From Maritalea mobilis (GTDB taxonomy: Bacteria; Pseudomonadota; Alphaproteobacteria; Rhodobacterales; Rhodobacteraceae): a stretch of 64,000 bases of DNA. Positions 42,986-52,157 of this stretch are shown piece by piece (position 1 is the stretch's first letter; each line of letters starts with the position of its first letter). The DNA lies in the NCBI RefSeq assembly GCF_019800885.1, contig NZ_JAHVKE010000002.1, forward strand, positions 682,001-746,000, read 5' to 3'. The position numbers were made by a program, and so were the translations under genes. The notes beneath the pieces were generated by a model. That model was given only the letters and a program-made list of their open reading frames with translations. It ran no database searches and was not told the DNA's origin.

Positions 42986-43148
42986 GCATCCTCGGCGGAT
43001 TGGTTCATTTCACCCCTTATGGAGGATTTTTTGCCGGATTGCGACACTTGATGCGTCGTTTTTTGACCTTCCGGCGTTCGGTGCCTAGATAGGACCGGAA
43101 GCGGTGTGTCTGCTGCACCGCGGCATCAAAACAGGAGGGCCCCACCCG

Positions 43149-44045
43149 ATGACCAGCACTGTTCGCACCGCAATCTTCCCCGTCGCCGGCCTCGGCACAC
43201 GGTTTCTGCCGGCCACCAAGGCGACCCCGAAGGAGCTTTTGCCGGTCATCGACACGCCCCTGATCCAGTACGCTATCGACGAGGCTCGCGCCGCCGGTGT
43301 CGAACGCATGGTGTTCGTCAGCCACCCGTCCAAGACCGCCATCCAGCGCCATGTGATGGATGACGTGCGCTTGCGACAGGAATTGTCCGAGCGCGGCAAG
43401 GGCGCGCTGGCCGACGAATTGCAAGAGGCCGCCCTGTGCCCCAAGGCCGATGACGTGGCCTTCACCATGCAGAACGAGCAATTGGGCCTTGGGCATGCAG
43501 TTCTGTGCGCCAAACCCTTCGTCCTGCCGGGGCCGGTCGCGGTGATCCTGCCCGATGACCTGATCCTCGGGGAGCCCGGCTGCCTGTCGGAAATGGTCGA
43601 GGCGTACGAGACCGCTGGCGCCGGCCACATGATCGCGACGATGACCGTCGCGCCGGAAGAGACGAAGAAATACGGCATCCTGTCGGTCACCGGCAGCGAA
43701 GGCCGCCTGATGCGCGCCGATGGCATGGTCGAGAAGCCCGATCCCGCCGACGCCCCGTCGCAAGAGGCCGTCGTGGGCCGCTACATCCTGCATCACGATA
43801 TCTTCGACGCGCTGGAAACCCAGACCCCCGGTGCGGGCGGCGAGATCCAGTTGACGGATGCCATTGCCCGCGGCGCAACGGAGTACGGGCTTGCCGGGTG
43901 GCGTTTCTCGGGCATCCGGTTCGACTGCGGCTCCAAGCCGGGCATGTTGCGCGCGACGCTCCACCTCGCCGCGCAAGACCCGGAATATGCCGAGGTTCTT
44001 GCCGAGCTAGCCCCGGCAGCCGCGACACCGCCGCGCGCGGCCTGA
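43149..44045 (+). CDS. galU: UTP-glucose-1-phosphate uridylyltransferase
   Basis: Makes UDP-glucose from UTP and glucose 1-phosphate. Nucleotidyltransferase signature GLGTRFLPATKATPKELLPV at the N terminus, DTPLIQYAIDEA, VILPDDLIL (metal Asp), VEKPDPADAPS and GGEIQLTDAIA. 298 residues, family length. The ATG at 43149 is preceded by AGGAGG at 10 bases. It is divergent from the ggpS operon; UDP-glucose could feed GgpS if that enzyme uses UDP-glucose, but cyanobacterial GgpS uses ADP-glucose, so the link is open. Confidence 0.95.
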   Translation: MTSTVRTAIFPVAGLGTRFLPATKATPKELLPVIDTPLIQYAIDEARAAGVERMVFVSHPSKTAIQRHVMDDVRLRQELSERGKGALADELQEAALCPKADDVAFTMQNEQLGLGHAVLCAKPFVLPGPVAVILPDDLILGEPGCLSEMVEAYETAGAGHMIATMTVAPEETKKYGILSVTGSEGRLMRADGMVEKPDPADAPSQEAVVGRYILHHDIFDALETQTPGAGGEIQLTDAIARGATEYGLAGWRFSGIRFDCGSKPGMLRATLHLAAQDPEYAEVLAELAPAAATPPRAA

Positions 44046-44174
44046 TCCATTCCCATTGCGCCCGGGGCGCCTTGCGGGCAAAACCCGGGTCGATCGCTGG
44101 ACAGCCCCCCGCCGCCTGCTACCGTTGCGCGGCGCGGGCAGGGCGCCCGGCCAAGAAATGGGAGAGAGGGACAG

Positions 44175-45059
44175 ATGGCGAAACTGGCATTCCTGGGTCT
44201 GGGCGTGATGGGCTACCCCATGGCGGGGCACCTGAAAGCGGCGGGTCACGACGTGACCGTGTACAACCGCACGACCGCCAAGGCAGAGAAATGGGCCGCC
44301 GAGCATGGCGGCAGCTTTGCCGCCACCCCGCGTGAAGCGGTCGCCGGCTGCGATTTCGTCATGGCCTGCGTCGGCAACGATGACGATCTGCGCTCGGTCG
44401 TGACCGGCGCGGATGGTGCGCTTGCCGGGATGAAAGAGGGCGCGATCTTCGTCGATCACACGACCGTTTCCGCCATCGTGACCGAGGAACTGGCCGCCGC
44501 GGCCGCCGAAAAGGGCATCGGCTGGGTCGATGCGCCCGTTTCCGGCGGGCAGGCCGGGGCCGAGAATGGCCAGCTTGCCATCATGTGCGGGGGGGAAGAG
44601 GCCCACTTTGCCGCCGCCGAGCCGGTGATGGACTGCTATTCCAAGATGACCGAGCATTTCGGCCCCGTCGGCTCGGGCCAGAAGACCAAGATGGTCAACC
44701 AGATCTGTATCGTGGGCGCGATCCAGTCGATTTCCGAAGGCCTCTATTTCGCGATGAAGGCGGGGCTCGACCCCAAGAAGGTCGCCAACCTTGTCAGCCA
44801 GGGCGCGGGCGGATCGTGGCAATTGGCCAACCGCGCGGGCACGATGGTGGATAACGAGTTCAACCACGGGTTCGCCGTCGACTGGATGCGCAAGGATCTC
44901 GACATTGCGCTAACCCAGGCCGACGAGATGGGCCTGTCGCTGCCCGTCACCGCGCTGGTCGACCAGTTTTACGCCGAGGTGCAACAACTGGGCGGCGGCC
45001 GGTGGGACACCTCCAGCCTGATCCAGCGCTTCCGCCGGATGAACGGCGAAGAGGTCTGA
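44175..45059 (+). CDS. Beta-hydroxyacid dehydrogenase (3-hydroxyisobutyrate dehydrogenase/GarR family)
   Basis: NAD(P)-dependent oxidoreductase of 294 residues. Rossmann FLGLGVMGYPMAGHLKAAGH at the N terminus, VYNRT cofactor-specificity loop, substrate-binding DAPVSGGQAGA near residue 120, and the catalytic Lys in GSGQKTKMVNQ near 172. Substrate could be tartronate semialdehyde, succinic semialdehyde or 3-hydroxyisobutyrate; sequence alone does not decide. A GGAGAGAGGGA ribosome site precedes the ATG. It is seven bases upstream of selU. Confidence 0.9.
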   Translation: MAKLAFLGLGVMGYPMAGHLKAAGHDVTVYNRTTAKAEKWAAEHGGSFAATPREAVAGCDFVMACVGNDDDLRSVVTGADGALAGMKEGAIFVDHTTVSAIVTEELAAAAAEKGIGWVDAPVSGGQAGAENGQLAIMCGGEEAHFAAAEPVMDCYSKMTEHFGPVGSGQKTKMVNQICIVGAIQSISEGLYFAMKAGLDPKKVANLVSQGAGGSWQLANRAGTMVDNEFNHGFAVDWMRKDLDIALTQADEMGLSLPVTALVDQFYAEVQQLGGGRWDTSSLIQRFRRMNGEEV

Positions 45060-45066
45060 CGCGTCG

Positions 45067-46116
45067 GTGGCGTTCACCCTGACCGACACCGGCGCGCTCT
45101 CCGGGGCGGGGTTCGACACGATCATCGACGTCCGCAGCCCCGCGGAATTCGCCGAGGATCATATCCCCGGCGCGATCAACTTGCCTGTCTTGTCGAACGA
45201 GGAACGCGCGCAGGTCGGAACGATCTACGTGCAGGAGAGCCCGTTTCGCGCCCGCAAGATCGGCGCTGCGCTGGTCGCGCGGAATGCCGCCCGTCACATC
45301 GAAGACAGCCTGATGGGCTTCGATGGTGGCTGGCGGCCGCTCGTCTATTGCTGGCGCGGCGGGCAGCGGTCGGGGTCCTTCACCTCGATCCTGCAACAGA
45401 TCGGCTGGCGGGCCGAGGTGTTGGAGGGCGGCTACCGCACGTGGCGGCGGATGGTGGTGAAGACGCTCTACGACGATCCGCTGCCCTTTCGCATCCTGCG
45501 GCTCGACGGGTTCACCGGAACCGCCAAAACCGCGCTACTGGCCGAGGTGGCGGCGCAGGGCGGGCAGGTGATCGACCTGGAAGGGTTGGCCAATCATCGC
45601 GGGTCGATCCTTGGCGATATCGAAGGCGATCAGCCGGCGCAGAAAGGGTTCGAGTCGGCCCTGGTGAGTGCGTTGGACCGGTTGGATCCGGGCCGACCCG
45701 TGCTGGTGGAGGCGGAATCGGCCCGGATCGGCAGCTTGCGCATCCCGCCGCAGATGTGGGTCGCCATGCGCGACAGCCCGCGCCTCGTGATCGAGGCACC
45801 CGTTGCCGCCCGCGCGGAATTCCTCGCCCAAGCTTACGCCGGTCTTGCCGCTGACAAACCCGCCCTGACCGAACGGCTGAACAAGCTGCGGACGCTTGCG
45901 GGGCATGACACGGTCGATGGATGGCTGGTGCTGCTGGAGGAGGGCCGGTTGGTCGAACTGTCCGCCTCACTGGTCGAACGCCATTACGACCCGGCCTATG
46001 CCCGTCTGCGAAAGGGCGATGAAAGCCCGGTTCTGGCCCGGCTCCAGTCCGACAGGCTCGATCCCGCTGCTCTCAAGGCGCTTGCCGGCCGGATCCGCGA
46101 CACGCTCGACGCCTGA
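45067..46116 (+). CDS. selU: tRNA 2-selenouridine synthase
   Basis: Converts 2-thiouridine at the tRNA wobble position to 2-selenouridine via a geranylated intermediate, using selenophosphate. N-terminal rhodanese domain with FDTIIDVRSPAEFAEDHIPG and the catalytic Cys in VYCWRGGQRSGS (about residue 97). C-terminal P-loop domain with LDGFTGTAKTALL (Walker A) near residue 145. 349 residues, normal. GTG start at 45067, 7 bases after the dehydrogenase stop. It implies selenophosphate supply elsewhere in the genome. Confidence 0.93.
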   Translation: MAFTLTDTGALSGAGFDTIIDVRSPAEFAEDHIPGAINLPVLSNEERAQVGTIYVQESPFRARKIGAALVARNAARHIEDSLMGFDGGWRPLVYCWRGGQRSGSFTSILQQIGWRAEVLEGGYRTWRRMVVKTLYDDPLPFRILRLDGFTGTAKTALLAEVAAQGGQVIDLEGLANHRGSILGDIEGDQPAQKGFESALVSALDRLDPGRPVLVEAESARIGSLRIPPQMWVAMRDSPRLVIEAPVAARAEFLAQAYAGLAADKPALTERLNKLRTLAGHDTVDGWLVLLEEGRLVELSASLVERHYDPAYARLRKGDESPVLARLQSDRLDPAALKALAGRIRDTLDA

Positions 46117-46121
46117 GCGGG

Positions 46122-46162
46122 CGTTTTCCTCGAGGAAAACGGCCCGGAAAACTCGAGTTTTC
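46122..46162. repeat. Paired palindromes after selU
   Basis: CGTTTTCCTCGAGGAAAACG (46122-46141, 20 bp perfect) and GAAAACTCGAGTTTTC (46147-46162, 16 bp perfect), 5 bases apart, starting 5 bases after the selU stop. Same family as at 13907 and 19485. A likely terminator between selU and valS. Confidence 0.75.
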
Positions 46163-46271
46163 TGCCCCCTCCCGGCCCGACCGTCGCGCTATGCCGCGCC
46201 GGTGCCCCCTTGGCCTTTCCGCTTGGCTTCGGTAGGGAACCCGGCGACGCGAGGAAAGAGGCGTGGAACCC

Positions 46272-49200
46272 ATGGACAAGAGCTTCAACGCGGCCGAGGC
46301 CGAGGCCCGCATCATGCAGGAATGGCAGGCGAAGGACTGCTTCAAGGCAGGCGCCAACGCCAAGCCCGATGCCGACCCGTTCTGCATCATGATCCCGCCG
46401 CCAAACGTGACGGGCGTTTTGCATGTGGGCCATGCCTTCAACAACACGCTTCAGGACGTTCTGGTCCGCTGGCACCGGATGCGCGGCTTCGACACGCTGT
46501 GGCAGCCCGGCACGGATCACGCCGGCATCGCCACGCAGATGGTCGTCGAGCGCGAACTGGCGAAAGAGGGCAAATCGCGCCGCGACATGACCCGCGAGGA
46601 TTTCCTGTCCCATGTCTGGGCGTGGAAAAAGCAGTCGGGCGGCACGATCCGCGAACAGCTCAAGCGCCTCGGCGCGTCGTGTGACTGGTCGCGCGAGGCC
46701 TTTACCATGTCCGGCGCGCCCGGCGCCCCCGAGGGCGAAGAGGGCAATTTCCACGATGCCGTCATCAAGGTCTTCGTCGACATGTACAACAAGGGCTTCA
46801 TCTACCGCGGCAAGCGGCTGGTGAACTGGGACCCGCATTTCGAGACCGCCATTTCGGATCTCGAGGTCGAGAATATCGACCAGCAGGGCCACATGTGGCA
46901 CTTCAAGTACCCGCTCGCCGGCGGCGAAACATACACCTATGTCGAGAAGGACGAGGATGGGAACGTTATCCTCGAAGAGGAACGCGACTACATTTCGATC
47001 GCGACCACCCGGCCCGAGACGATGCTGGGCGATGGCGCGGTTGCCGTGCATCCCGATGATGCCCGCTATGCGCCGATCGTCGGCAAGCTTTGCGAAATCC
47101 CGGTCGGGCCCAAGGAACACCGCCGTCTGATCCCCATCATCACCGATGAATACCCCGACCCCGATTTCGGCTCGGGCGCGGTCAAGATCACCGGCGCGCA
47201 TGATTTCAACGACTACGGCGTGGCCAAGCGTGGCGGGATTCCCTGCTACCGCCTGATGGATGAGAAAGCCCATCTGCGCGACGATGGCGTGCCCTACGCC
47301 GAGGCCGCCGCCATCGCGCAGGAGGTCGCCAACGGCACGCGCACCCTGACCGAGACCGAGGCCGATGCCCTGAACCTTGTGCCTGACCACCTGCGCGGGC
47401 TGGAGCGGTTCGAGGCGCGCAAGCGCGTCGTCGAGGAGATCACCGAGGAAGGCCTCGCCGTGATGACCCGCGCCGATGACCCGCGTCTTGGCAAGGCCGC
47501 GGTCAAGGCAGAGGACGAAGCCGCGTCGCACCCTGTGCCGCTGGTCGAGGAAAAGGTCATCACCCAGCCCTTCGGCGACCGCTCCAAGGTGGTGATCGAA
47601 CCGATGCTGACCGACCAGTGGTTCGTCGACACCGCCAAGATCGTCGGCCCCGCGCTGGATGCCGTCCGCGACGGGCGCACGACGATCATGCCGGAACAGC
47701 ACCGCAAGGTGTATTTCCACTGGCTTGAAAATATCGAGCCCTGGACGATCTCGCGCCAGCTGTGGTGGGGGCACCAGATCCCCGTCTGGTACGGGTTCGA
47801 CCTTGGCAGCCACGGCTTCGTCGATGACGAGGGCGACGGGCAACTCGATATCGTCGAGATGCTGCGCCTCCTGTCGGCGCAGACCCTGCTGAAGGGTGAT
47901 GAACGCCATCACGCCGCCCATGATTTCGAGGCCGTCTCGGGCCAGTTCGCCGATGTGCTGGCCAAGCTGCCCGCGCCGCTGAACCATGCGCAGGTGATCG
48001 AAGTCGAGGATCGGCACGCTGCCGCCCATGCGCTGGCCGAAAGCCTTGCGCAATACAACCTCAGCGAAGACCCCACGCATCTGGTTTATCCCGTCTGGCG
48101 CGATGCCGACGTTCTGGATACGTGGTTCTCGTCCGGGCTCTGGCCCATCGGGACGCTCGGCTGGCCCGAGCAAACTCCTGAATTGCAGCGCTATTTCCCG
48201 ACCTCTGTCCTGATCTCGGGCTTCGACATCATCTTTTTCTGGGTCGCCCGGATGATGATGATGCAACTGGCCGTGGTGGACGAAATCCCGTTCAAGCAGG
48301 TCTATGTCCACGCGCTCGTCCGCGACGAGAAGGGCCGCAAGATGTCGAAATCCATCGGCAACGTGCTGGACCCGCTGGAACTGATCGACGAGTTCGGCGC
48401 CGATGCCGTCCGTTTCACGCTGACCGCGATGGCGGCGATGGGGCGCGACCTGAAACTGTCGAAAGACCGCATCGCGGGCTATCGCAATTTCGGCACCAAG
48501 CTGTGGAATGCTGCGCGCTTTGCCGAGATGAACGAGTGCAAGCCGGTTCCTGGGTTCGACCCGGCCTCGGTCACGCAGACGGTGAACAAATGGATCATCG
48601 GCGAAACCGCCCGCGCGCGGCTGGCCCATGACGAGGCACTCGGCGCCTTCCGGTTCAACGATGCGGCGAACGGCCTTTACGCCTTTGTCTGGGGGCGCGT
48701 CTGCGACTGGTACCTCGAATTTGCCAAGCCGCTTTTCGCCAGCGGCGACGAGGCCGTGATCGCCGAAACCCGCGCGACGATGGCCTGGGTGATCGACCAG
48801 TGCCTGATCCTGCTGCACCCCACCATGCCCTTCGTCACCGAAGAGCTTTGGGGCGAAATCGCGGATCGCGACACGATGCTGATCCATGCCGATTGGCCGA
48901 GCTATGGCGAGGAACTGATCGACCGGGCCGCAGATGCCGAGATGACCTGGGTTCTGTCCCTGATCGAAGAGGTCCGCTCGGTCCGGCAGCAGATGCATGT
49001 GCCAGCCGGCCTCAAGGTGCCGCTCTTGCAGTTGCAACTCGATGCCGACAAGCAGGCCGCTTACGACGCCAACGCGATGATGATCGACCGCCTTGCGCGG
49101 ATCGAGGAGTTGCGCGTGGTCGAGGAGTTGCCGAAGGGTGCCGTGACCGTCGCCGTCGAGGGGGGCACCTTCGGCCTGCCCATCGCCGATTACATCGATG

Positions 49201-49406
49201 TCGAGCAGGAGAAGGAGCGCCTTGAAAAGGTGCTCGGCAAGCTTGGCAAGGAAATCGGTGGCCTCAAGGGGCGGCTCTCGAACCCGAAATTCGCGGAAAG
49301 CGCGCCGGAAGAGGTGGTGCAGGAAACCCGCGAGAACCTCGCCGCACGCGAAGAGGAAGAGGGCAAGATCCGCGCCGCGTTGGAGCGTCTCAGCGCCCTT
49401 GGGTGA
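46272..49406 (+). CDS. valS: Valyl-tRNA synthetase
   Basis: Class I aminoacyl-tRNA synthetase charging tRNA-Val. HIGH motif as HVGH in [15 protein letters not shown] (about residue 45-55), editing domain with [10 protein letters not shown], catalytic [15 protein letters not shown] in [10 protein letters not shown], anticodon-binding domain, and the C-terminal coiled coil ([20 protein letters not shown]). At 1044 residues it is longer than E. coli ValRS (951), mainly through an extra segment between [14 protein letters not shown] and DVLDTWF. A GTG at 46263 is an alternative start with a better-spaced GAGG; ATG 46272 ([10 protein letters not shown]) is chosen by family N terminus. Confidence 0.96.
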   Translation: MDKSFNAAEAEARIMQEWQAKDCFKAGANAKPDADPFCIMIPPPNVTGVLHVGHAFNNTLQDVLVRWHRMRGFDTLWQPGTDHAGIATQMVVERELAKEGKSRRDMTREDFLSHVWAWKKQSGGTIREQLKRLGASCDWSREAFTMSGAPGAPEGEEGNFHDAVIKVFVDMYNKGFIYRGKRLVNWDPHFETAISDLEVENIDQQGHMWHFKYPLAGGETYTYVEKDEDGNVILEEERDYISIATTRPETMLGDGAVAVHPDDARYAPIVGKLCEIPVGPKEHRRLIPIITDEYPDPDFGSGAVKITGAHDFNDYGVAKRGGIPCYRLMDEKAHLRDDGVPYAEAAAIAQEVANGTRTLTETEADALNLVPDHLRGLERFEARKRVVEEITEEGLAVMTRADDPRLGKAAVKAEDEAASHPVPLVEEKVITQPFGDRSKVVIEPMLTDQWFVDTAKIVGPALDAVRDGRTTIMPEQHRKVYFHWLENIEPWTISRQLWWGHQIPVWYGFDLGSHGFVDDEGDGQLDIVEMLRLLSAQTLLKGDERHHAAHDFEAVSGQFADVLAKLPAPLNHAQVIEVEDRHAAAHALAESLAQYNLSEDPTHLVYPVWRDADVLDTWFSSGLWPIGTLGWPEQTPELQRYFPTSVLISGFDIIFFWVARMMMMQLAVVDEIPFKQVYVHALVRDEKGRKMSKSIGNVLDPLELIDEFGADAVRFTLTAMAAMGRDLKLSKDRIAGYRNFGTKLWNAARFAEMNECKPVPGFDPASVTQTVNKWIIGETARARLAHDEALGAFRFNDAANGLYAFVWGRVCDWYLEFAKPLFASGDEAVIAETRATMAWVIDQCLILLHPTMPFVTEELWGEIADRDTMLIHADWPSYGEELIDRAADAEMTWVLSLIEEVRSVRQQMHVPAGLKVPLLQLQLDADKQAAYDANAMMIDRLARIEELRVVEELPKGAVTVAVEGGTFGLPIADYIDVEQEKERLEKVLGKLGKEIGGLKGRLSNPKFAESAPEEVVQETRENLAAREEEEGKIRAALERLSALG

Positions 49407-49419
49407 TTGACCTGCTGAC

Positions 49420-49451
49420 ATCCGGTTGCCCGTCGCCACGGGCGGCCGGAT
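49420..49451 (+). other. Long hairpin between valS and the DUF1992 gene
   Basis: ATCCGG, TT, GCCCGT, loop CGCC, ACGGGC, GG, CCGGAT (49420-49451): a 12-bp stem with one symmetric 2x2 mismatch, starting 13 bases after valS. No T-run follows, and the next gene starts 16 bases later, so it is more likely an RNA stabiliser or weak attenuator than an intrinsic terminator. Confidence 0.5.
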
Positions 49452-49467
49452 GCGGTAGACTGGGCGC

Positions 49468-49800
49468 ATGTCCGGTTTCTTCGACAAACTGGCCGAACGC
49501 CAGATGCAGAAGGCCTTGGCCGAGGGGAAGCTCTCGCGCCTTGAGGGCGAGGGCAAACCCTTGCCGGAGCATCCCGAAGAGGCTTTTGTCAGCGCGGGCG
49601 AGGCCGTCGGCTATCGCATGATGGCCGAACATGGCGCCTTGCCCGAAGAGGTCGAACTGCGCCGCGCGGTCGAGGCTGCGAAAGCTGCCTATGCCGAGGC
49701 CGTGACCGAGGACGCGAAACGCCGCGCCATGGCCCTGATCGCAGAACTGGAGATGAAGCTCGCCATCGCGACCGAGGCGCGCAAGGCCTTCATGCGGTGA
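49468..49800 (+). CDS. DUF1992 (DnaJ-C28-like conserved domain) protein
   Basis: A 110-residue soluble protein with the DUF1992 domain, found alone in bacteria and at the end of eukaryotic DNAJC28 proteins. It starts MSGFFDKLAERQMQKALAEG and contains the conserved GKLSRLEGEGKPLP (polar Gly-rich turn) and a long helix EVELRRAVEAAKAAYAEA. The molecular role is unknown. It follows valS by 61 bases with a hairpin between. Confidence 0.85.
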   Translation: MSGFFDKLAERQMQKALAEGKLSRLEGEGKPLPEHPEEAFVSAGEAVGYRMMAEHGALPEEVELRRAVEAAKAAYAEAVTEDAKRRAMALIAELEMKLAIATEARKAFMR

Positions 49801-49865
49801 AACCTCCATTGCCGCAGGGGTGCCGCTTGGGCGACACTGGACCTGTAGAAGCAAAGGAGTGCGCC

Positions 49866-50219
49866 ATGCCCCGCCGTCTTTTCGCCCTTCTTGCCGCCGC
49901 GACGCTGGCGGCCCCTGCCGCCCACGCCACCGCCGATGGCCCCGATGCCTGGCGCGTCACGGGTGTCGCGTCCAACGACGTGCTGAACGTGCGGGTCGGA
50001 CCGGGCACCGATTATTTCGTGATCGACCAACTGCCTCATGACGCGCGCGGCGTTCAGATGGGGGTCTGCGTGCCCACGGTCACCCGCGATCAGTTCTTCG
50101 CCCTCAGCCCCTCGGCACAGGCTGCGCTGAACAATTACACGGCGTGGTGCCTGGTCGAATGGCAGGGCACGCAGCGCGGCTGGGTCAACCGCCGCTACCT
50201 GACCGAGGATATGGAGTGA
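49866..50219 (+). CDS. Secreted bacterial SH3-domain protein, 117 aa
   Basis: A signal peptide (MPRRLFALLAAATLAAPAAHA) predicts export. The mature chain is an SH3b-type domain: WRVTGVASNDVLNVRVGPGT (the family's DxLNVRxGPG phrase), two Cys (VCVPTV and WCLVEW), and the closing GWVNRRYL. Such domains usually bind peptidoglycan or peptides in the periplasm. An AAGGAG site precedes the ATG at 49866. It is followed after 4 bases by a small membrane protein gene. Confidence 0.85.
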   Translation: MPRRLFALLAAATLAAPAAHATADGPDAWRVTGVASNDVLNVRVGPGTDYFVIDQLPHDARGVQMGVCVPTVTRDQFFALSPSAQAALNNYTAWCLVEWQGTQRGWVNRRYLTEDME

Positions 50220-50223
50220 GGCG

Positions 50224-50493
50224 ATGGCGGTGCCTCCTCATATCGTCACCTATGGCCTCGGGGCGGTGACGGGCCTTGGGCTGTCGGTGCTGGCTTGGCG
50301 GGTCTGGACATTTGGGCCCGAGGGGGCGGGCATCGCCGGACGGCGTTCGGGGGTCGTGGCTTGGGTCGTGGACGGTCTGGTGGCACTGATCGGTCCGGGC
50401 GGTGCGGCGGGGCTGATCGCCGCGCTCGCTCTGGGGGCGCTGGCCTACGCGATCAGGTTGGGCCGACGGCAGGCGCGCGATGCCATGGGCTAG
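50224..50493 (+). CDS. Small two-helix membrane protein, 89 aa
   Basis: Hypothetical protein with two glycine-rich hydrophobic helices (about residues 8-26, VTYGLGAVTGLGLSVLAW, and 52-75, LVALIGPGGAAGLIAALALG) and a basic C terminus (RLGRRQARDAMG), suggesting cytoplasmic ends. It is four bases after the SH3 gene, so probably cotranscribed. Its stop overlaps by 4 bases the stop of the convergent small gene on the other strand. Function unknown. Confidence 0.65.
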   Translation: MAVPPHIVTYGLGAVTGLGLSVLAWRVWTFGPEGAGIAGRRSGVVAWVVDGLVALIGPGGAAGLIAALALGALAYAIRLGRRQARDAMG

Positions 50494-50654
50494 CGCACCA
50501 CCTTGTCCACGGCGCGCATCGCCCCGAGCGCCTTGTCATAGACCAGCGTGAGGATGCGGCGCGACCTGACACGCGCCGCGATCGGGGGCAGCACGCGCAC
50601 CACTCCGGCCGCGGCGGTGACCGCGAGAAACCCGCGTCTGTTCAGATCGGGCAT
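50490..50654 (-). CDS. Small Tat-signal-like protein, 54 aa
   Basis: Short gene with an excellent ribosome site (AGGAGGGG, 4-6 bases before ATG 50654). The N terminus MPDLNRRGFLAVTAAAGVVR has a twin-arginine motif (NRRGFLA) and a hydrophobic segment, as in Tat substrates, followed by only about 30 basic residues (ARVRSRRILTLVYDKALGAM). Either a tiny exported or membrane-attached protein, or a remnant of a longer Tat substrate. It is convergent with the preceding gene and divergent from the aminotransferase gene. Confidence 0.6.
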   Translation of the reverse strand: MPDLNRRGFLAVTAAAGVVRVLPPIAARVRSRRILTLVYDKALGAMRAVDKVVR

Positions 50655-50744
50655 GGCGCCCCTCCTGCTTGCGTCGAACGGCCCATAGCCTAGCGGCACA
50701 AGACATCTTGCGCGGGGGGAGAATTTCGGATTTTTCTCCGCGCC

Positions 50745-51869
50745 ATGTCGAACGCATCCACCCCCCCGCGCTACACCGATCTGCTCAACAGCCTGCCGGC
50801 CACGGTGCCCTTTGTCGGCCCCGAGACGCAGGAACGCGCGCGGGGTGCGCGTTTCGACGCCCGTCTCGGCGCGAATGAAAGCGTGTTCGGCCCCAGCCCC
50901 CGCGCCGTCGCGGCCATCGCCGAAGCGGCCAGGGACGCCTGGATGTACGGCGACCCGGAAGGGTTCGAGTTGCGCAGCGCGCTGGCCGCCCATCACGCCG
51001 TCGGGATCGATAACATCGTCCTGGGCGAGGGGATCGACGGGTTGCTGGGCTATCTCGTGCGCATGCTGGTGGCCGAGGGCGATGCCGTTGTCACGTCTGA
51101 CGGGGCCTACCCGACCTTCAACTACCACGTCGCGGGCTTCGGCGGCACGCTGCACAAGGTGCCCTATGCGGGCGATGCCGAGGATCCCGAGGCGCTGATC
51201 GCCAAGGCGCGCGAGGTGAACGCCAAGCTGGTCTACCTCGCCAATCCCGACAACCCGATGGGCAGCTGGCATGACGCCGCCCGTGTTCGGGGAATGATCG
51301 ACGCCTTGCCCGAGGGCACCGTGCTGGCGCTGGACGAGGCCTATGTCGACACCGCGCCCGCAGAGGCCGTTCTGCCGCTCGACCTGAGCCATCCGCGCGT
51401 GATCCGGTTTCGCACCTTCTCCAAGGCCTATGGTCTTGCGGGGCTGCGCGTGGGCTATGCGTTGGCAGCCCCCGAGTTCATCGCCGCGTTCAACCGGATT
51501 CGGAACCATTTCGGCATGGGGCGCGTGGCACAGGCGGGGGCGCTGGCGGCGTTGCAGGATCAGGACTACTTGCAGTCGACCGTTGCGCGCATCGCCACCG
51601 CCCGCGAGCGCATCGCGCAGATCGCGCGGGACAACGGCCTGACGCCTCTGCCCTCGGCCACGAATTTCGTCACAGTCGATTGCGGCGCGGATGGCGATTT
51701 CGCCCGCGCCGTCCTTGGCCGGTTGGTCGCGCGCGGCATCTTCGTGCGCATGCCCTTCGTCGCCCCGCAGGACCGCTGCATCCGCATTTCCTGTGGCACG
51801 GAGCGCGATCTCGACCGGTTGGCCGAACAGCTTCCGCTTGCGCTGGACGAGGCGCGCAGCGCGGGCTGA
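50745..51869 (+). CDS. Class I/II PLP-dependent aminotransferase, HisC-like
   Basis: A 374-residue fold-type I aminotransferase related to histidinol-phosphate aminotransferase. Markers are LGANESVFGPSPRA (HisC-like substrate loop), YGDPEGFELRSALAAHH, LANPDNPMGSWHD, LALDEAYVDT (cofactor Asp and Tyr), and the PLP lysine in RTFSKAYGLAGLRVGYALA near residue 230, with Arg in IRISCGTERDL near the end. It stands outside any his operon, so the substrate may be another amino acid such as an aromatic one; the family alone does not settle it. Confidence 0.88.
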   Translation: MSNASTPPRYTDLLNSLPATVPFVGPETQERARGARFDARLGANESVFGPSPRAVAAIAEAARDAWMYGDPEGFELRSALAAHHAVGIDNIVLGEGIDGLLGYLVRMLVAEGDAVVTSDGAYPTFNYHVAGFGGTLHKVPYAGDAEDPEALIAKAREVNAKLVYLANPDNPMGSWHDAARVRGMIDALPEGTVLALDEAYVDTAPAEAVLPLDLSHPRVIRFRTFSKAYGLAGLRVGYALAAPEFIAAFNRIRNHFGMGRVAQAGALAALQDQDYLQSTVARIATARERIAQIARDNGLTPLPSATNFVTVDCGADGDFARAVLGRLVARGIFVRMPFVAPQDRCIRISCGTERDLDRLAEQLPLALDEARSAG

Positions 51870-51935
51870 ACCTTTCCCTGCGACATTTTGGCACTAGGTT
51901 CCTCGGCACGCTCCCCAAAGCCGAGGACCCCTGCC

Positions 51936-52154
51936 ATGATGCATTTTCGCCTGTTTTTCGGGGTGCTCGTCGCCTTCGGTGTTTTCGCGCTGTTCGTCCT
52001 TTGGGCGCTGACCGGCCCGCTGGGGGCGTTCCTTGCGGCGGCGCTGACGCATCTGCTGCTGCGCGCCTGCGAACGCCAGCAGGACGCGCAACTGGCGCTC
52101 GCGCGCAAGACGCGCGAAGATGATCTCCGCCGCGCCTTCCGGGGCGAGGAGTGA
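51936..52154 (+). CDS. Small membrane protein, 72 aa
   Basis: Hypothetical protein with two adjacent helices (about residues 4-25, RLFFGVLVAFGVFALFVLWA, and 27-42, PLGAFLAAALTHLLLR), then a charged, helical cytoplasmic tail (ARKTREDDLRRAFRGEE). Start ATG 51936 with GAGG 9 bases upstream; the longer upstream frame is not protein-like. It lies 66 bases after the HisC-like gene and convergent with the class V aminotransferase gene. Confidence 0.65.
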   Translation: MMHFRLFFGVLVAFGVFALFVLWALTGPLGAFLAAALTHLLLRACERQQDAQLALARKTREDDLRRAFRGEE

Positions 52155-52157
52155 CGA

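Noticed and set aside
45996-49556. Open minus-strand frame of 1186 codons opposite valS
   Set aside because: Shadow of the valS reading frame, with the same compositional signature as other antisense frames.
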